A stretch of DNA of 64,000 bases from JAHIQC01 sp964565645 (GCA_964565645.1 CAZMFQ010000005.1:123133-187132), one strand, 5' to 3'; shown: positions 50,315 through 59,299, counted from the first letter of the stretch. Notes: generated from the sequence alone by a model not told the origin. Made by a program: numbers and translations.

Positions 50315-51834
50315 GCTGACCTCTTTGCGCGAGTCTTGGGTTTGAAGGCGAGGATGACCTGCGCGAACAGCACGAGCACGGCCATGAACTCGAGACGGCC
50401 GATCCACATCTGGAAGATGTAGAACACCTTCAGGCCCACCGGCATGGTCGCCGACGTGATGCCCGTGGACAGGCCCACGTTGGCGGCCGCCGAGATCGAC
50501 TCGAACATCGACTCTCCGGCATGGTAGCCGTATGCGGCGCCGACGAGCCCGCCCATGATGTAGGTGAACGTGTACATGATGAACACGAGGGCCGCGGACG
50601 CGGTGACATCCGAGGAGAGGACCTTCTCTCCCAGGTGATGGTAGCGGGTCAGGACGCGCGCGGTCCGCGGAGCGATCGACTCCTTGATGCCGTGGTAGAC
50701 GGAGCGCGCGATGACGCCGAGCCTCAGCGCCTTGATGCCGCCGGCCGTCGAGGAGACCGCGCCGCCGGCGGCCATCGCGAGCATCACGGCCGCAAGCGCC
50801 GCGCCGCCCATGTCGGCGGTCCACTGGTTCGCGTAGATGGTCTGGTGACCGGTCCCGCTGTGGGCGGAGATGACGTGGAACATGCCCTTGCGCAGGATCT
50901 CGGGCGCCCCTTGGTACAGGGTGATCGTGGCCATCCCCAGCGCGGCGAGCAGGGCCAGAGCGCCGATGTTGAACGCCATCACCTTGGTCTCGATGTTGCG
51001 CCAGATCTCGGCGCGGTCCCCGCGCCAGACCTGCGCGTGCAGATTGAAGTTGAACGTGCCCGCGAGCATGAGGAAGAGGAGCACGACCTCGAAGACCGGG
51101 CTGTGATAGTACATGGCGTTCATCGACTGCGGGCCGAAGCCACCGGTGTCGTACGCCGCCACCGACATCCAGAACGCGTGGAGCGTGCTGCGGATCGGCG
51201 ACATGCCCAGCCACAGGCCCACCGCGGTGAGCGCTACCGTACCGAGGCCCACATACACGGCGGTGACGTTCCAGATGAACCGCGCCGTGTGCACGACGTT
51301 GGGGAGGATGCGCTCGTCACGACCTTCGGCGGTGTAGAGCGAGAATGCGCCGCTCCGCATCCCGACGGCCATGGACAGCGCCGCGACGATGATCCCCTGA
51401 CCGCCCACGAGATGGGTCAGGTGCCGCCACATGTTGTGGGAGTAGGCCATGTGGTCGAGGTCTATGGCGACCGTCAGCCCGGAGGTCGTGAACCCCGAGA
51501 CAGAATCGAACACCGCATCCAGGTAACTCGCGTAGTTGCCCGAGAACGCCAGCGGGACGGCGGCCACGAGCGAGACGGCGAGCCAGCCGACGGCCGTGAG
51601 CACGAGGGCCTGTGCGTGGTTGATGCTCGGCTCGCGTACCACACTGAAGCGCAGGAGGGACCCGAGGAGCAGGGCGACGCCGATGCCGAGCACGTAGTCC
51701 ATCGCAGCGGACCACTCGCCGAGCACGAGCGCTGTCACGAGCGGCACGATCATGACGATGCCGATGCCGAACATGAACTGTCCGACGTAGTGCGAGACCA
51801 CCCGCAGGTCCGAGATGCGCATCCTCACCCACAT
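50311..51834 (-). CDS. TrkH/KtrB-family potassium uptake channel subunit
   Basis: 507 residues with eight or more hydrophobic helices and four pore-loop repeats. The first is DSVSGFTTSGLT and others occur at AYDTGGFG, SAHSGTGHQ and AAANVGLSTG, each carrying the filter glycine. It probably mediates K+ uptake with a TrkA/KtrA regulatory subunit, which is not encoded here. ATG 51834 lacks a ribosome-binding site but lies 4 bases after the stop of a 42-codon membrane peptide gene, so it is probably translated by coupling. An exported OB-like protein follows with a 4-base overlap. Confidence 0.92.
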   Translation of the reverse strand: MWVRMRISDLRVVSHYVGQFMFGIGIVMIVPLVTALVLGEWSAAMDYVLGIGVALLLGSLLRFSVVREPSINHAQALVLTAVGWLAVSLVAAVPLAFSGNYASYLDAVFDSVSGFTTSGLTVAIDLDHMAYSHNMWRHLTHLVGGQGIIVAALSMAVGMRSGAFSLYTAEGRDERILPNVVHTARFIWNVTAVYVGLGTVALTAVGLWLGMSPIRSTLHAFWMSVAAYDTGGFGPQSMNAMYYHSPVFEVVLLFLMLAGTFNFNLHAQVWRGDRAEIWRNIETKVMAFNIGALALLAALGMATITLYQGAPEILRKGMFHVISAHSGTGHQTIYANQWTADMGGAALAAVMLAMAAGGAVSSTAGGIKALRLGVIARSVYHGIKESIAPRTARVLTRYHHLGEKVLSSDVTASAALVFIMYTFTYIMGGLVGAAYGYHAGESMFESISAAANVGLSTGITSATMPVGLKVFYIFQMWIGRLEFMAVLVLFAQVILAFKPKTRAKRSA

Positions 51835-51838
51835 GGCG

Positions 51839-51967
51839 TCACAACACCCACGCGATCAGAGCGCACAGCGCACCCAGCACGACAAGATAGATCGCGAAGG
51901 TGGCAAGCTCAGACAGCAGGCCCAAGACCCAGTGCTCGAACGGACTCTGGAAGCGATGTACGCGCAT
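51839..51967 (-). CDS. 42-residue single-helix membrane peptide preceding TrkH
   Basis: A short gene not reported by standard length cut-offs. ATG 51967 follows AGAGAGG by four bases, and the stop is 4 bases before the TrkH start. The product has a basic, aromatic N-terminus (MRVHRFQSPFEHW) followed by one hydrophobic helix from about residue 14 to 42, rich in Leu, Val and Ala, ending AWVL. Its codons fit the G+C-rich local usage. Small peptides such as KdpF accompany some K+ transporters, so an accessory role with TrkH is a reasonable guess. Confidence 0.7.
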   Translation of the reverse strand: MRVHRFQSPFEHWVLGLLSELATFAIYLVVLGALCALIAWVL

Positions 51968-52029
51968 AGGGCCTCTCTGACGGGCCGACCGGGGACAGCC
52001 CGCGCGGGCCGGGTTCGCACCGTCCGCCT

Positions 52030-52059
52030 AGGATACCCGCCCGACGCAAGGTGACTCAA
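52030..52059 (-). promoter_or_regulatory. Promoter of the membrane-peptide - TrkH - OB protein operon
   Basis: Minus strand TTGAGT (52059-52054), 18-base spacer, TATCCT (52035-52030), about 60 bases before ATG 51967. Confidence 0.5.
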
Positions 52060-52083
52060 GCCACGCCCGGGAAGGTCGGGCCG

Positions 52084-53208
52084 TCAGCGCCCGCGCTTGT
52101 CCTTGGGGACGTGCTTGAAGAACTCCCGCGTCGCCTTGCGGACAGGCTTCCATCGCCGCTCCTGCTCCCGCCTGGCATGCTCGTCCTGACGCGCCGCGAG
52201 GTTGTCGAGCTCCAGACGCAGGCGCCGCCAGCTGTCGAGCCTGCGCTCGGCCAGCTCACCCGACTCGCACGCCGCGATCACAGCGCAGCCGGGCTCGCTC
52301 TCGTGGCTGCAGTCGCGGAACCGGCACTCCTCGGCAAGGCGCTCGATATCGGGGAACGCGGCGCTCATGCCTTCCTCGGAGTCCCACAGGGCCAATCCGC
52401 GCATGCCCGGGGTGTCGATGATGATCCCGCCCCCGGGAACGCTCACCATCTCGCGCGCGACCGTGGTGTGACGGCCCTTGTCGTCGGATGCGCGGGTCTC
52501 CTGCGTCGGCAGGACCTCCTGGCCGACGAGCCGGTTGATGAGCGTCGACTTCCCGACCCCCGAGCCGCCGAGGAGCGCTGCTGTGACGCCGTCGGGGACC
52601 CGGGCGCGCACCTCCTCGATGCCGATGCCGGTCACCGCGCTCTCGACGATCACGTCGACGCCCATGGATATCTCGCGTGCGACCTCGGCGCAGGCCTGAG
52701 GGTCGTCGACCAAGTCGGCCTTGGTGAGCACCACAACGGGCACGGCGCCGCTCTCCCATGCCATCACGAGCTCGCGCTCGAGCCTGCGCTCGTTGACGCC
52801 GTCGCCCGAGAGCGACTGGACCACGAAGACGACGTCCACATTCGCGATGACGACCTGCTGGCCCGTCACGACGCCCGGGTCCTTGCGTGAGAACGTGCCG
52901 GTCCGGGGCATGATCGCCTCGATGATGGGCAGCTCGTGCGCCTCGGGCGATGCCAGCGCGACCCAGTCGCCCACCGCCACGCGGTTGCCCGCGTCGGCGG
53001 CCTGCTTCAGGAGGTGGGTGGCCGGCTCGGCCCTGACGACACCGGCGTCCGTGGCCACGAGGGGCATGCCTCGGTCGACGCGAACGACCCGGGCGGGCAT
53101 GAGGCCCTGCTCGATCAGGGGCGCGAACAGAGCCTGCAGGCGCGGCGTGTAGCCGAGACGCTCCAAGCCCTCACTCGGTCCGGCGATGTCATCGATGAGG
53201 TCGGTCAC
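52084..53208 (-). CDS. rsgA: Ribosome small-subunit-dependent GTPase RsgA
   Basis: 30S-assembly GTPase with a circularly permuted G domain; 374 residues. OB domain (about 35-100), then G4 VVVLTKADLV, G1 GGSGVGKSTLIN and G3 IDTPGMRGL in that permuted order. A zinc module follows with Cys-x5-Cys-x-His-x5-Cys in CRFRDCSHESEPGCAV, and a basic C-terminal tail. GTG 53208 has no ribosome-binding site. TACGCT ends exactly 7 bases before it, so the transcript may be leaderless. Divergent from the flavin reductase group. Confidence 0.95.
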   Translation of the reverse strand: MTDLIDDIAGPSEGLERLGYTPRLQALFAPLIEQGLMPARVVRVDRGMPLVATDAGVVRAEPATHLLKQAADAGNRVAVGDWVALASPEAHELPIIEAIMPRTGTFSRKDPGVVTGQQVVIANVDVVFVVQSLSGDGVNERRLERELVMAWESGAVPVVVLTKADLVDDPQACAEVAREISMGVDVIVESAVTGIGIEEVRARVPDGVTAALLGGSGVGKSTLINRLVGQEVLPTQETRASDDKGRHTTVAREMVSVPGGGIIIDTPGMRGLALWDSEEGMSAAFPDIERLAEECRFRDCSHESEPGCAVIAACESGELAERRLDSWRRLRLELDNLAARQDEHARREQERRWKPVRKATREFFKHVPKDKRGR

Positions 53209-53215
53209 GCGTTCA

Positions 53216-53221
53216 AGCGTA
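53216..53221 (-). promoter_or_regulatory. -10 element positioned for leaderless rsgA mRNA
   Basis: Minus strand TACGCT, then TGAACGC (7 bases), then the GTG start. There is no Shine-Dalgarno sequence. The -35 is weak or absent by eye. Confidence 0.4.
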
Positions 53222-53284
53222 GCACGCACGGCGTGAGTCTCCGATACACTTGGATGACCGACCACTCGACGAGCAGGAGCCCTG

Positions 53285-53869
53285 ATGCCCAAGAGGTCCC
53301 TCGGTCCGACCGACCGCATGTATCCGATGCCCTGCCCGCTCGTCGTGGGCGGCACGATGGAGTGCGCTGACGCGCTCGCCGTGGCGTGGATCGGTACCGC
53401 GGGCGGTACGCCGCCGTCGATCGGCATGGCGCTGCGCAAGACACGCCGCACGCTCGAGCTCATCCGCGAGAACGGCGATTTCACCGTGAACCTCGGTCCG
53501 ACTTCGCGCGCCGCGGAGGTCGACCTGTGCGGCATCGTGAGCGGCCATACCGTGGACAAATGGGAGCTCACCGGGCTGACGCTCGAGCCCGCCACCGTGG
53601 TGTGCGCACCTCTGATCGCCGAGTTCCCCTACAACCTCGAGTGCCGCGTCACGCACGAGGTCGAGATGGGCGAGTACGTGTTCGTGATCGGCGAGGTCAT
53701 CGAGTCGCATGCCGAGGAGTCGATCCTGGAGCCCGACGGCTCCAAGGTCGATGTGGGCCTGCTCGACCCGCTGCTCTACATCCCGGGGAGCCGCGAGTAC
53801 CGCGGGGTCGGCCCCAAACTCGCCGACGCGTACTCGATCGGCAAGCGGTTCCTGCCGCCCAAGGACTGA
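53285..53869 (+). CDS. Flavin reductase-like domain protein
   Basis: 194 residues of the FMN-binding split-barrel flavin reductase-like family. It has TDRMYPMPCPLVVGG at the N-terminus (typical MxPxPvxvv form), WIGTAGGTPPSIGMALRKTRRT, then GDFTVNLGPTSRAAEVDLCG and VLSGHTVDKWELTGLTLEPA-type central strands, with conserved LECRV near residue 118. It probably binds FMN and reduces flavin or a small substrate. AGGAG precedes ATG 53285. First of a four-gene plus-strand group. Confidence 0.85.
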   Translation: MPKRSLGPTDRMYPMPCPLVVGGTMECADALAVAWIGTAGGTPPSIGMALRKTRRTLELIRENGDFTVNLGPTSRAAEVDLCGIVSGHTVDKWELTGLTLEPATVVCAPLIAEFPYNLECRVTHEVEMGEYVFVIGEVIESHAEESILEPDGSKVDVGLLDPLLYIPGSREYRGVGPKLADAYSIGKRFLPPKD

Positions 53870-53882
53870 CGCGGAGGCGACG

Positions 53883-54383
53883 GTGAGACACGTGACCGGC
53901 AGCCCGGACATCACGATCCGTCCCGCAGCGCCCGGCGAGGCCGCGACCATCGCGGATCTCACCCGGCGCGCGTTCCGCTCGCAATGCGAGCTCTACGGCA
54001 TCCCCGACCTGCCGCCGATGTCCGACACCGCGGAAAGCGTTACCGCGGCGATGGGCGCGGGAGTGGTGCTCGTCGCGCTCGACGGCGAACGCGTCGTAGG
54101 CTCGGTACGCGGCGAGCTGTCGGACGGCGTGTGCCTCGTCGGCAGACTTGTCGTAGAACCCGACGCGCAAGGCGCCGGCATCGGACGCGCACTCGCCGAG
54201 TCGATCGAGACACGCTTCCCCGAGGCCGCGCGCTTCGAGATCTTCACCGGGCACAGAAGCGCAGGGCCGCTGCACCTCTACGAGTCGCTGGGCTACGTCC
54301 CCGAGCGCACCGAACCCGTCGCGCCCGGACTCGACCTCGTGTTCCTCGGCAAGCCGGGTCCTTCTCGCACGTCCCGGACCTAG
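53883..54383 (+). CDS. GNAT-family N-acetyltransferase
   Basis: 166 residues from GTG 53883 (GGAGG upstream). Starts DITIRPAAPGEAATIADLTRRAF. Acetyl-CoA motif A is visible in LVGRLVVEPDAQGAGIGRALAE, where Q/RxxGxG/A is QGAGIG, and motif B follows in LYESLGYVPER. Substrate unknown. It follows the flavin reductase gene after 13 bases. Confidence 0.88.
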   Translation: MRHVTGSPDITIRPAAPGEAATIADLTRRAFRSQCELYGIPDLPPMSDTAESVTAAMGAGVVLVALDGERVVGSVRGELSDGVCLVGRLVVEPDAQGAGIGRALAESIETRFPEAARFEIFTGHRSAGPLHLYESLGYVPERTEPVAPGLDLVFLGKPGPSRTSRT

Positions 54384-54390
54384 GAACGGG

Positions 54391-54396
54391 TACCAT
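54391..54396 (+). promoter_or_regulatory. -10 element placed for leaderless HsmA-family gene
   Basis: TACCAT followed by ACGCAC (6 bases) and ATG 54403, with no ribosome-binding site. Third example of this geometry in the window. Confidence 0.35.
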
Positions 54397-54402
54397 ACGC
54401 AC

Positions 54403-54792
54403 ATGCCTTCCTACCTGATCTGGCCCACCATAGCGATGAACCTCGCGTTCACCTTCTACACGCTGGGCGTGTGGGCCGAGCGCTTCGCGCGCGACCTGCG
54501 TCCCTGGCACGTGGTCGCGTTCTGGCTCGGCCTGAGCTTCGACGCGTACGGCACCTATCTCATGGAGCAGATGACCACCGGCGGCTTCAACTCCGGCTGG
54601 TTCCACACGCTCACGGGGCTCGCCGCGTTCGTGCTCATGGCCGCGCACGCGGCCTGGGCGACATGGGTGGTCCGCCGAGGAACCGCCGAGCAGCGCACGA
54701 GCTTCCATCGCTACAGCGTGGCGGTGTGGACGCTGTGGCTCGTGCCCTATCTCGGCGGGATGATCGCCGGCATGATGGCCGGCAGAAGCTGA
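54403..54792 (+). CDS. HsmA-family membrane protein (TIGR03987)
   Basis: 129 residues, four membrane helices. The conserved run YTLGVWAERFARDLRPWHVV, then FWLGLSFDAYGTYLMEQM, FHTLTGLAAFVLMAAHAAWA and FHRYSVAVWTLWLVPYLGGM matches the HsmA family closely, including His residues in helices 3 and 4. The family is reported to be heme-stress related in some bacteria. A direct function here is not shown. The MFS gene begins right after its stop. Confidence 0.88.
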   Translation: MPSYLIWPTIAMNLAFTFYTLGVWAERFARDLRPWHVVAFWLGLSFDAYGTYLMEQMTTGGFNSGWFHTLTGLAAFVLMAAHAAWATWVVRRGTAEQRTSFHRYSVAVWTLWLVPYLGGMIAGMMAGRS

Positions 54793-54793
54793 C

Positions 54794-56029
54794 GTGAAGA
54801 ACCGCCGGCTGCTCATCGTGTTCGCGGTCGTGCTTGTGGACATGCTCTCGTTCTCGATCGTGCTGCCGTTGCTGCCCTACCTCGCCAAGGACCTCGGCGC
54901 GAGCGCGGCGCAGATCGGGTTGCTCACCGCGATGTATCCGCTCGCGCAGGTGTTCGCGGCGCCGTTCCTCGGCAGGCTCTCCGACCGCCACGGTCGCAAA
55001 CCCGTGCTCGTCCTGAGCATCCTTGGCACCGCCGTCGGCTTTGTGGTGCTCGCCACGGCCCGCCTGTTGCCGATCCTGTTCGTAAGCCGGTTCATCGACG
55101 GCATCACCGGCGGCAACATCTCGGTCGCGCAGGCCTACATCGCTGACGTGACCGACGAGGCGGACCGCGGCGCCGCGCTCGGGATGATCGGGGCCGCGTT
55201 CGGGCTCGGCTTCATCCTCGGGCCGGTCACCGGCGGGCTGCTCGCGGGTTTCAGCTACGCGCTCCCGGCGTGGGTAGGCGCGGGGCTCGCACTCGCCAAC
55301 GCCGTCGTCGTGACGCTCCTGCTGCCCGAGTCGCTGACCGCCGAGGACAAGACCCGGCTCGCGGCACGTCCCCGCCGGCGCGCGTTCGACCCACGGGGCC
55401 TGGCCGACGCCTTCGCGCACAAGCGCGTCGGGCCGCTCCTTGGCATACGGACCGCCACCGGGCTCGCGTTCGCGATCTTCGAGACGAGCTTCTCGCTGTG
55501 GGCGCTCGCCGCGCTCGGGCTCACGGCGCGCCAGAACGGCGCCGTGCTCGGGTATGTGGGCGTGCTGAGCGTCATCGTCCAGCTCGTCGTCATCAAGCGC
55601 CTCACGAGCCGCTTCTCCGACGACGGGATACTGCTCGTCTCGCTCGGCATCGCCGGCGCGGCACTCGCCCTGTGGGGCTTCGTCCCGAGCGTTTGGATGC
55701 TCCTGCTGCTCATGCCCGCGCTCTCGGTCGGGCTCGCGGTCACCAACACGGTGCTCACCAGCGCGCTCACCAAGTCGGTGCACCGCGACGAGGTGGGCGG
55801 GATACTCGGCCTGCAGACCTCGATCACGAGTTTCACGCGCATCCCCGCGCCCGTCATCGCCGGCGCCATGATCCAGTACGGACCGGTCTGGTCGCCCGGG
55901 ATGCTCGCGGGCGTGGCCTGCGGCGCCATGGTCCCGTACGCCTACCTGACGCTGTGCTGGCGGCCGGGCGCCCCCGCGTGCAGTGATGACGAGATGGCCG
56001 AGGAAACGGAAGCGGCCGCACCCGAGTGA
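54794..56029 (+). CDS. MFS drug efflux transporter, TetA-like (DHA1)
   Basis: 411 residues, 12 helices. Helix 1 has VVLVDMLSFSIVLPLLPYLA, the loop 2-3 motif is LGRLSDRHGRKPVLV, and helix 5 carries GAAFGLGFILGPVTGGLLAG (antiporter motif C). These place it with TetA and related drug:H+ antiporters. It starts at GTG 54794, one base after the HsmA gene stop. The substrate cannot be named. Confidence 0.88.
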   Translation: MKNRRLLIVFAVVLVDMLSFSIVLPLLPYLAKDLGASAAQIGLLTAMYPLAQVFAAPFLGRLSDRHGRKPVLVLSILGTAVGFVVLATARLLPILFVSRFIDGITGGNISVAQAYIADVTDEADRGAALGMIGAAFGLGFILGPVTGGLLAGFSYALPAWVGAGLALANAVVVTLLLPESLTAEDKTRLAARPRRRAFDPRGLADAFAHKRVGPLLGIRTATGLAFAIFETSFSLWALAALGLTARQNGAVLGYVGVLSVIVQLVVIKRLTSRFSDDGILLVSLGIAGAALALWGFVPSVWMLLLLMPALSVGLAVTNTVLTSALTKSVHRDEVGGILGLQTSITSFTRIPAPVIAGAMIQYGPVWSPGMLAGVACGAMVPYAYLTLCWRPGAPACSDDEMAEETEAAAPE

Positions 56030-56065
56030 CCCGGGAACGGCCGCGCGTCGAACGGGTGGCGGGAC

Positions 56066-56524
56066 CTAGAACCCCTGGCCGCGATGCATGATGTTGGTCA
56101 TCGTGCGCAGTTTGCCGACATGCTGCTGGCGGATCTTGTCGAGTTCGCCCCGGCGCGCCGGATCGAGCAGGATCTCCACGTACTCGACGAGCTCGGAAGG
56201 CTTGAAGGGCTTGGTGAGATACTCCGCGCCGCCTTCTTCGAGCGTGCTGAGCTGCTTGTCCATGTCACCGATGGCCGACAGGAATATGAACGGGATCTTG
56301 CGGGTCTTGGGGTCGGCGGCCAGCCGGCGCTGGACCTCGCGGCCGTCCATCCTCGGCATCATGATGTCGCAGACGATGAGGTCGGGCGGGTCGAGCGCGA
56401 TCTTGTCGAGCGCCTCCTCGCCGTTGTAGGCCGCGGTGACCTCATATCCCCGCGCGGTGAGCGCTGCGGTCACGAGTTTGACGATCGACGGCTCATCGTC
56501 GACCGCGAGGATCCTCTTCGCCAT
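56066..56524 (-). CDS. Single-domain response regulator
   Basis: 152 residues from ATG 56524: receiver (about 1-122) with AVDDEPS, phosphoacceptor Asp in LIVCDIMMPRMDG, Ser in FIFLSAIG and Lys in YLTKPFKPSE. The ~30-residue basic, helical C-terminal extension (ARRGELDKIRQQHVGKLRTM) has no recognised output function. It is 16 bases after another single receiver gene and belongs to the second signalling island. Confidence 0.92.
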   Translation of the reverse strand: MAKRILAVDDEPSIVKLVTAALTARGYEVTAAYNGEEALDKIALDPPDLIVCDIMMPRMDGREVQRRLAADPKTRKIPFIFLSAIGDMDKQLSTLEEGGAEYLTKPFKPSELVEYVEILLDPARRGELDKIRQQHVGKLRTMTNIMHRGQGF

Positions 56525-56540
56525 CACTGCATCCCTTCGA

Positions 56541-56909
56541 TCACGACTGCGCGAGCAACTCGGCGACGGTGTCACCGAGCTCGCTGGGCTTGAACGGCTT
56601 GCACACATACTTCACCGCGCCGCGGCTCAGTCCTTCTGCTTGCTCGTACTCCTGGCTCTTGGCCGAGAGCATGGCGACGGGGATGTCCGCCGTCGCGGGG
56701 TCGGCCTTGAGGCGCTCGAGGGCCTCCAGGCCCGTCATCATCGGCATCATCACGTCCATGAGGATCAGATCGGGCTGCTCTTTGAGAGCCAGCGCGATGC
56801 CGCGGGGCCCGTCCTCGGCCTCGAAGACCTCGTGGTCCCTGCGCTGGAGCGAGAACGCCACCAGCTTGCGGATGTGCGGCTCGTCGTCCACGACGAGGAT
56901 CCGTGCCAC
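56541..56909 (-). CDS. Single-domain response regulator
   Basis: 122 residues, receiver only: VVDDEPHIRK, phosphoacceptor Asp in LILMDVMMPMMTG, Ser in VAMLSAKSQ, and Lys in YVCKPFKPSE. It begins 2 bases after the hybrid kinase stop, so it is coupled to it. Confidence 0.93.
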   Translation of the reverse strand: MARILVVDDEPHIRKLVAFSLQRRDHEVFEAEDGPRGIALALKEQPDLILMDVMMPMMTGLEALERLKADPATADIPVAMLSAKSQEYEQAEGLSRGAVKYVCKPFKPSELGDTVAELLAQS

Positions 56910-56911
56910 GC

Positions 56912-59299
56912 CTACCCCTTCCCGTCCAGAACGGACTCGACGCGCGCCGCCAGGTCCTCGGCGGAGAACGGCTTGCTCACGGCCTCGGCGGCCAGCGAGA
57001 GGATGTCGATGCGGTCGTGGTCCATGCGGTGCGCCGTCATCACGACGATCGGGATGTCTTTGGTCGCGTCATGGCTCTTGACCTCCTGGATGACCTGGTA
57101 GCCGTCCATCACCGGCATCTTGAGGTCGAGCAGCACGAGGTCGGGCTTGTTCTGCTCGATCGCCTTCATGGCCTCGCGCCCGTCGTAGGCCTGCGCGACC
57201 GCGAAGCCCTTGGCGCGCAGCGTGCGCGAAAGGGCGTCGACGATGTGCCGGTCGTCGTCGACGACGAGCACGACCGGTGAGGCCTTGGCGCCGATGAGAT
57301 CGTCGACGATCTTGGTCAGGCGGGACTGGTCGATGGGCTTCTCGAGGTAGTCCGCGGCGCCGTGACGCAGGCTCTTGCCCTCGTCGGTGACGATGGAGAG
57401 CACCACGATCGGCGCATCAGCGGTGTTCGGATCGTCCTTGAGCTGCTGCAGCAGCTCGAAACCGTCGGCGTCGTCGAGCATCACGTCGAGCGTGATGAGC
57501 ACCGGCCGGACCTTGGCCGCCGCCTCGCGCGCCTCGGCGGCCGAGAGCGCCTTGACGACGTCGTACCCGCGCTTGCGCAGGTAGGTCTCGACGAGGTCGG
57601 CGATGTCGGGGTCGTGGTCGATGACGAGCACCGTGCCGGTCCCCGGCTTGAGGGGACCTTCCACCGAAGGCGTGCGGACCAGGTCCGCGGGCGCCACGCA
57701 GAGGCTGAACGCGAAGGTGCTTCCGTCGCCTTCGCGGCTCTTGACCCAGATCTCGCCGCCGTGGAGTTCGACGACGCTCTTGCATATGGAGAGCCCGAGA
57801 CCGGTTCCGCCGATCTCACGGGTGAGCGAGGAGTCCACCCTGAAGAACTTGGTGAACAGCTGGCGCTGGTCCTCGTCAGAGATGCCGATACCGGTGTCGG
57901 TGACCTCGATGTTGACCTTGTCGCCGCGGCGCTTGACCGCGACGTTCACGCTGCCGCCGCCCGGCGAGTACTTGATCGCGTTGCTCACGAGGTTCATGAG
58001 CACCTGCCCCACGCGGTCCCGGTCCGCCGCCACGCGCGGCAGGTTGCGGGCCACATGCGACTCCAGGGTCACGGATGACTGATCGGCGTAGGTGCGGAAC
58101 GTGTCCATGACGCCCTGGACGATGTCACCGATCTCGAGCGGCTCGATCTTGAGGTGCACGCGCCCGGACTCGATGCGCGAGATGTCGAGCAGGTCGTTGA
58201 TGAGCGAGACGAGCCGGTCGGAGTTCTCCTGCACGATCTGCAGGAACTCGCGCTGTATCTCGTTGATCTCGCCGGCCTCGCCGTCGACGATCAGGTCCAC
58301 GTATCCCTTGATCGACGTGAGCGGCGTGCGGAGCTCGTGGCTGACCATCGAGACGAACTCGTTCTTCATGACGGCTATCTCGCGCTCGGCCGTCACATCA
58401 TGCAGCGTGGAGACGCAGCCCAGGTACCGGCCCATCCGGTCGACCACGGGGTTCGTGCGGACCTCGACGATCTTGTGCTCGGGCTCCGAGAGCGTCGCCT
58501 CGGTCACGCCGTTGGTGCCCGGCTCGCCGATGAGCGGAGCGTTCTCAAGGAACACCTCGCACTTGAGGCACTGCTTCTGCTTGTCACGGTAGCTGCGCGG
58601 GTCGCCCTCGGCGCCCGGCGTGCCGCACCTGAGCCAGCAGCGCAGGTCCTCGGCGCCGTACTGGGGACACTCGATCCTGCCGCATCCCCGCATCTCCCAG
58701 CACGGGACGGCCTCGCCCTGTTCGGGTACCTCGAGCCCCAGGAGCGCGGCGAGAGAGACCTGCTCGCCCATCGCGGCCTTGAGCCGGGGCCCGATGAGCT
58801 CCAGGGCCGCCGGGTTGACGTAGGCGACACGGCTGTCGGGTGTGAACACGATCAGCCCGTCACCGGCACCCGCGAGTATGGCCTCGGCGCGCTCCTGCTG
58901 TTCGAACAGCTCGGTGTCGTCGCGCACGACGATCGCGATGCCGCCGCCGGACGGATCCTGAAACGGCGCGAGCTTGCAGCTCAGCACCCTGCCCGAAGAC
59001 TCCACCTGCACGCTTCTGATCTTGGCCTTCTTGGCCGAAAGCGCCTTGCGCAGCGCTGCGGAGAGCTTCTCGGCCCCGATCGCCTCGAGCGGATGCCCGA
59101 CCACGTCCTCACGACGGATGCCGAACAGCTCCTCGGCGGTCTCGTTGAAGACGCGGACCTCGCCCGAGGTCCCGACGATCACGAAACCCTCCGAGGCGTT
59201 GGCCATGAGCGTCCTGATGTGGACGCTCCTGCGCTCCTTGTGCGTTCCCCTGTCCACGCGAACCACCCCCGGTCCGTCCGAGACCCCGCGTTCCCTCAT
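56912..59299 (-). CDS. Soluble hybrid histidine kinase: PAS, PAS with two-CW cysteine insert, HK, REC, REC
   Basis: 795 residues, no membrane helix. PAS1 about 28-130; PAS2 about 138-305 is split by a cysteine-rich two-CW insert (about 200-248: CWEMRGCGR, ECPQYG, CWLRCGT, CLKCEVF) likely to bind metal or an Fe-S cluster. The kinase has His321 in MVSHELRTPLTS, N box NLVSNAIKYSPGG and G boxes DTGIGIS and GGTGLGLS. Two C-terminal receivers follow (about 551-665 with Asp near 597, and 680-793 with Asp near 727). Two single-receiver genes follow downstream in the same direction. It is probably a redox- or metal-responsive phosphorelay kinase. No Hpt is in this cluster; it would need one elsewhere. 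The start lacks a clear ribosome-binding site. Confidence 0.9.
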   Translation of the reverse strand: MRERGVSDGPGVVRVDRGTHKERRSVHIRTLMANASEGFVIVGTSGEVRVFNETAEELFGIRREDVVGHPLEAIGAEKLSAALRKALSAKKAKIRSVQVESSGRVLSCKLAPFQDPSGGGIAIVVRDDTELFEQQERAEAILAGAGDGLIVFTPDSRVAYVNPAALELIGPRLKAAMGEQVSLAALLGLEVPEQGEAVPCWEMRGCGRIECPQYGAEDLRCWLRCGTPGAEGDPRSYRDKQKQCLKCEVFLENAPLIGEPGTNGVTEATLSEPEHKIVEVRTNPVVDRMGRYLGCVSTLHDVTAEREIAVMKNEFVSMVSHELRTPLTSIKGYVDLIVDGEAGEINEIQREFLQIVQENSDRLVSLINDLLDISRIESGRVHLKIEPLEIGDIVQGVMDTFRTYADQSSVTLESHVARNLPRVAADRDRVGQVLMNLVSNAIKYSPGGGSVNVAVKRRGDKVNIEVTDTGIGISDEDQRQLFTKFFRVDSSLTREIGGTGLGLSICKSVVELHGGEIWVKSREGDGSTFAFSLCVAPADLVRTPSVEGPLKPGTGTVLVIDHDPDIADLVETYLRKRGYDVVKALSAAEAREAAAKVRPVLITLDVMLDDADGFELLQQLKDDPNTADAPIVVLSIVTDEGKSLRHGAADYLEKPIDQSRLTKIVDDLIGAKASPVVLVVDDDRHIVDALSRTLRAKGFAVAQAYDGREAMKAIEQNKPDLVLLDLKMPVMDGYQVIQEVKSHDATKDIPIVVMTAHRMDHDRIDILSLAAEAVSKPFSAEDLAARVESVLDGKG

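Noticed and set aside
56007..56045. GCGGCCG...CGGCCGC hairpin after the TetA-like MFS gene as a terminator
   Set aside because: There is no T run, the loop is long, and NotI-like GCGGCCGC repeats are expected by chance in such G+C-rich sequence.
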